Made by a program: the position numbers and the translations under genes. A DNA stretch of 64,000 nucleotides from NCBI GenBank assembly GCA_016081115.2, contig JABTTQ020000674.1, positions 124,029-188,028 on the forward strand. The letters are read 5' to 3'. Origin of the DNA: Rehmannia glutinosa. Its lineage: Eukaryota; Streptophyta; Magnoliopsida; Lamiales; Orobanchaceae. Below, piece after piece: positions 60,418 to 64,000 of this stretch; position 1 is the first letter of the stretch; each line of letters opens with the position of its first letter. Under the pieces are notes generated by a model. That model had not been told where the DNA came from, made no database searches, and saw only the letters and a list, made by a program, of their open reading frames with translations.

Positions 60418-61360
60418 CGAATGTGTCACGCGAACCTAGTAAAACAGATTGGTTGCGAGTCTCAAGTGACAAGCCAACCCAGTAAGCAGTAATGGTTCCG
60501 TGTCGAATGTGTCACGCGAACCCAGCAAAACAGTTGGTTGCGAGTCGGAAGTGACAAGCCAACCCAATAAGCAGTAATGGTTCGGTGCCGAATGTGTCAC
60601 GCGAACCTAGTAAAACAGTTGGTTGCGAGTCAGAAGTGACAAGCCAACCCGAGTTGAGAATGGTTCATGCCGAATGTGTCACGCGAACCCAAGAAAAGCG
60701 ATTGGTTGCGAGTCGGAAGTGACAAGCCAACCCGAGATGAGAATGGTTCTGCGTGCGAATGTGTCACGCGAACCCGAAAAAACAGATTGGTTGCGAGTCG
60801 GAAGTGACAAGCCAACCCGATGGCGAGAATGGTTCTCATGCGAATGTGTCACGCGAACCCGAAAGAAACAGCTTGGTTGCGAGCCCGGAAGTGACAAGCC
60901 ATCCCGATGTTGAGAATGGTTCATGCGGCCGAATGTGTCACGCGAACCAAAGAAAACAGCTTGGTTGCGAGTCGGAAGTGACAAGCAAACCCGAAAGATA
61001 ATGAATGGTTCTCGGCCGAATGTGTCACGCGAACCCAAGAAACAGCTTGGTTGCGAGTCGGAAGTGACAAGCCAACCCGAAGAAGCGAGAATGGTTGCGT
61101 GCCGAATGTGTCACGCGAACCCAAGAAACATTGGTTGCGAGCGGAAGTGACAAGCCATCCCGAGCGATGAATGGTTCCGCGTGCGAATGTGTCACGCGAA
61201 CCCAAAGAAAACAGCTTGGTTGCGAAGTCGGAAGTGACAAGTCAACCAAAGTGAGCGAGAATGGTTCCGCGTCGAATGTGTCACGCGAACCTAGTAAAAC
61301 GCTTGGTTGCTAGCCCGGAAGTGACAAGCCATCCCGATGTGAGAATGCATAAGTTGGTAT
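60418..61360. repeat. Eleven-copy ~85-bp tandem array
   Basis: The core 'gaatgtgtcacgcgaacc' starts near 60418, 60506, 60590, 60672, 60756, 60842, 60931, 61018, 61103, 61183 and 61273, with spacings of 80-90 bp. Each unit also carries 'ttggttgcgagtcggaagtgacaagcc'. GC-rich and stop-poor, so it yields spurious open frames on both strands. Differences between units are mostly 1-4-base changes at 'cag/cgg' positions. Confidence 0.92.
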
Positions 61361-61491
61361 ACTATCTAATCAATCAAATACGTCTAAATTGTTATTTCGG
61401 ATCAAATCTTAAGTCTATCCGTATCGCTTAACCCATCACAGGCCAAAGACCCTATCCTGGTTTAGCTTAGGTGTAGTTCCTTTACACCCAA

Positions 61492-61503
61492 GCTCTGATA
61501 CCA
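61492..61503 (-). other. Primer binding site, exact tRNA-iMet match
   Basis: Minus-strand TGGTATCAGAGC, 12 of 12, 4 bp from the 5' LTR start. Confidence 0.92.
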
Positions 61504-61507
61504 TAAC

Positions 61508-62337
61508 TGTCACGCCCAAATTTTTGTTATACTATAAAATAATACCCAATAAAATTACATCTCCACATATTCCTTAGCTTATACTCGACAAGAGCTATTA
61601 TCTAAAGTACAAATAATTAAAAACCATAAATACAATGGAAGTCTATGAATACATACAATTTTAATAGAGTTGCAATTAATTTATCTTTACAAAATAGTTT
61701 AATGTCATGAAGTTCATGTAATAGCTAATGCCTTGAAATTTATGAAATTATTAGCAAAACTAATTTCTTTAGGAAAATGACATTTTACCCACTTTTGGTT
61801 CGGATCATCGTTTGGGCAGGAACAATCAAGGCACTAATCCTTGCTAGGATCAATTCCGACAATGACTCTTAGAGACGACTCACGATGGTGATTTACTACG
61901 AGATCGTAAATGCGAATATGTAATATATTTACAAATATGAAAAAGAACTGAAGTTTTTTTTTTGATTTCCGAATGAACTGAAAAACAATAGAAACATTCT
62001 ATTTATAGTTTTCAAAAAGTTTCTCGGGTCAACAGGCCGACGCAATAGAAGCAAATTTTGCAAATCAATTTAGTTGTTGAAGAGTGCTGCCGCCGCTTTA
62101 CCGCTATAAAAGCCGCAAATCAAAAGTCTATTTGAGGCCGCCATTACTTTGCATAAATTAATAAGCGAGGATGTCGCACACCGCCGCACAACCGCTACTA
62201 AAATTAATTAAATAAGTTCTTAATTAGCAACAATATCATAATTAATATTTAAAAAAAATGAAATTTTCAAAATCTCAACTATTTTATTATTTCCACCGTG
62301 ATTATATTACAGAGTTATCCGGAAGTGGGGTGTCACA
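61508..62337 (-). repeat. 5' LTR of the non-coding element
   Basis: 830 bp, adjoining the primer site on one side and the ATTTT duplication on the other. Confidence 0.9.
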
Positions 62338-62604
62338 ATTTTCGTCTTTAAAAGTGAATAGGTACTATTTTATTAAAAATGTGAAGTATGGGTACTAAAT
62401 TAGTAACTCCGAAATGTCAGGTACCAAACCATCAAATTGCCTATAGGTCAGGAACTGAAAAATCAATAACCCTTTTTATTTTTTAGAGGGGGTGAAATTT
62501 TAAAATTTAATAATTTTATATACAAAAATTTGATTGATTATTTAAAAATTAAAGTTGAGGGGGAATGGCGCCGCCGTCAACCCCCATCGCTCTGTCTCTC
62601 ATTA

Positions 62605-64000
62605 GGAATAAGAAGTTACAATAATATACTACCTTTTCTTTTCTTTTTCTTAGCCCGTCGATCCGGCTTAAGACTTCGCAGCCGGCCTATTTAGGCCTCG
62701 CTAACTCTCAACCCAACCCTATCTTTGGGGATGGTCCCCGACCCATTCGGATAGTTCTATATTGTACCAATTTGGTTGATCCAACTATTTATGCAGACTT
62801 TGTTTTTATTGATTAATGATAATTTCGTCCAAAAGAAGAAAAAAAAATATTATCCCTTTAGTGTGCTTCCCGATCATATTTTATTCTTTAACTAACTAAA
62901 AATATTGTTACCTTTCAATTTATCATCAATATAATAAGCTGGTAGAAAATAATAAAGATATTTATATTATTACATAAATAATTAGTTATGTAAACCAAAT
63001 ATTTAATAACTTTGGACATGATCCATAGAGTGATAGAGAAAAATGATAATGAAACCTATTGTTTTGGAACGTGAGATTTCATTGTCCTTAAGGAAATTTG
63101 CCTCCCCTATGTTGTTATCGGATTAATGGCAATTCCCTCCAGGATATTCAAAACAAACCAGAATTTACAAACACAAAACCTATAAATTCTTCCAAGAATA
63201 GATTAGAGAATAATTTTGATTGTAGAAAAAACGTGATAGATATTGAAAGGAGAATCACTTATTTATATCAATCTAATATACCTTTTGGTAATTGACATGT
63301 CCATTTAATACAAACACTTATTGGCAGAAGCCATGTTTTTTTAATACAAACACCCTTTTCAAAACCAAAACACATGTTGGGAAACAAAATTAATAAACTG
63401 CAATTATTAACATTTAAAAATAAAAAATCAATTAAATAATTTGAATTTATATTTAATTGATTTTCCGACTTAATGCCATCTTTTGATCATTAAATATTAT
63501 ATATATATATATACATATATATAGTCAAATTAAGCAATTTCAATTCACCAATTTGGAATTTTCCCTCCAAATTTCCCTCAAACCAAATTTTACTTACTTT
63601 GGTTTGTATCTACTTTTAACCTCAAAGTATTCCTCTTTTTTTTTATGTGGGATAAGCTAATAGTTATCACTAACTATTTCAAACATAGAGTGCTAGGCGT
63701 AGTAATTATAAATAATAATAATAATTATTATAAACCATAATCATTAGTATTAATCATGTGCAACCTACGCCTAGTGGCCAAGGTTGTTCCTACGTTTTAA
63801 AGGGTTTGATCCAGAAAAAAGGGCCATCCGTATTTATATAAAAAAATTAAAAATAACTAACTAATCAATGTTATGAAAAATAATTTCATTAATCAAAGCA
63901 TGAATTAATGAAATATTATATTTCAATTTCAATGTTTTCAATTTCATTAAAATAGTGCTACATACTTCAATATTTTTTTAATAAGTTGTGAGTACGACTA
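62605..64000. other. No gene seen
   Basis: AT-rich spacer with a GC-richer patch at 62650-62750 that I could not assign, a short plus-strand open frame at 63098-63295 with no domain, and a TA-rich microsatellite at 63489-63525. An inverted repeat lies near 63693-63774. Confidence 0.5.
63693..63774. repeat. Short inverted repeat (CTAGGCGTAG arms)
   Basis: 10-bp perfect arms, CTAGGCGTAG at 63693-63702 and CTACGCCTAG at 63765-63774, enclose about 60 bp of AT-rich, partly self-complementary sequence. Could be a tiny MITE or a hairpin. Confidence 0.5.

Larger units (their letters stand above)
59468..62337 (-). mobile_element. Complete non-coding LTR retrotransposon with internal repeat array
   Basis: 2870 bp in total. 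LTRs 59468-60315 (848 bp) and 61508-62337 (830 bp), TGTGACACCCC...GTGACA on the minus strand. Flanks are ATTTT (59463-59467) and ATTTT (62338-62342), a perfect 5-bp duplication. The primer site next to the right LTR makes that one the 5' LTR. A polypurine tract (complement of 60316-60328, AAGGAGGGGAGAG) adjoins the left LTR. The interior holds only an ~85-bp tandem array. The TGTGACACCCC end is common in chromovirus gypsy elements, which is an inference about the parent. It must use another element's proteins. Confidence 0.92.
58831..62472. mobile_element. Mutator-type MITE with perfect 9-bp target duplication
   Basis: Inverted ends GGGTTATTGATTTTT (58831 on) and the inverse ending CAATAACCC at 62472. 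Arms extend about 150 bp, including 'ttcacttttaaggacattt' against 'gtctttaaaagtgaa'. Both flanks are TTTTTATTT (58822-58830 and 62473-62481), an exact 9-bp duplication typical of Mutator-like elements. The original element is about 0.77 kb once the nested LTR element and its 5-bp duplication are removed. No transposase. Confidence 0.85.
58743..62599. mobile_element. Outer TIR-like element of a three-layer nest (candidate)
   Basis: Left end GAGACAGGGATGG and right end CCATCGCTCTGTCTCT are near-inverse. The outside 5-mers are CATTA (58738-58742) and CATTA (62600-62604). The element holds the Mutator-type MITE described next. The 5-bp duplication does not fit hAT (8), CACTA (3) or Mutator (9), so the superfamily is open and the borders may shift by a base or two. 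Confidence 0.4.

Noticed and set aside
60623..61249. Multiple 60-119-codon frames, both strands
   Set aside because: They are produced by the stop-poor 85-bp tandem array inside a non-coding LTR element. The peptides are repeats of the array in all frames.
60418..61360. Regularly spaced repeats resembling a CRISPR array
   Set aside because: The whole ~85-bp unit is conserved, with no unique spacers, and the array lies between plant LTRs. It is a tandem repeat.
62650..62750. GC-richer stretch that suggested an RNA gene
   Set aside because: I could not fold a tRNA cloverleaf or match rRNA landmarks. It was left unassigned.

Overview
The window looks like nuclear heterochromatin from a eudicot plant. 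It is AT-rich overall. It holds no host gene that I can defend, and nearly all recognisable sequence is transposable elements: Ty1/copia and probable Ty3/gypsy LTR elements, internally deleted LTR elements, hAT, CACTA and Mutator-type TIR elements, and Helitron-like pieces. I cannot name the species.

Layout: 1-1440 is a probable gypsy LTR/leader remnant, and 2165-3205 a ~1 kb TIR element. 3622-8798 is a decayed Ty1/copia element on the minus strand (family W here) with perfect ATACA target duplications and an opposite-strand LTR of its own family inside. 8826-10770 is an AT-rich inverted-ended element. 11142-12291 is an element bounded by TA microsatellites and carrying a ~103-bp tandem array. 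12292-15603 is a run of Helitron-like copies. 17270-19298 is the 3' end of a SIRE-like copia element, and 19299-22740 a second, decayed copia element on the plus strand. A protein-kinase C-terminal scrap (22870-23037) and a small non-coding LTR element (23046-24680) follow. 26129-27994 is a hAT-like element with a CACTA element inserted in it.

The centre is dominated by SIRE-type Ty1/copia elements on the minus strand. Element 1 (31083-45278, 14.2 kb) is structurally complete: 1586- and 1584-bp LTRs, PBS, gag, pol, an envelope-like third region, PPT and TACCG target duplications. It sits inside an inverted-armed element that carries a broken DUF4283/zinc-knuckle gene (28443-31082 plus 45279-45841). 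Element 2 (45842-56282) has lost its 3' end, carries a 1.8-kb internal tandem duplication, and has another LTR of its own family nested in its 5' LTR. Next come the 3' end of a second W element (56283-57712) and a three-layer nest at 58743-62599. In that nest a Mutator-type MITE with a perfect 9-bp target duplication contains a complete 2.87-kb non-coding LTR retrotransposon whose interior is an array of eleven ~85-bp repeats.

No gene here forms a host pathway. The 'genes' are element modules (gag, protease, integrase, RT, RNase H, envelope-like), all broken in the reading given. Mismatches between the two LTRs of element 1 cluster at CAG/CTG trinucleotides, so some apparent frameshifts may be sequencing or consensus errors rather than decay. 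I found no evidence for a new defence, biosynthetic or regulatory system. The most informative content is the nested insertion history and the two non-coding elements with internal satellite-like arrays.
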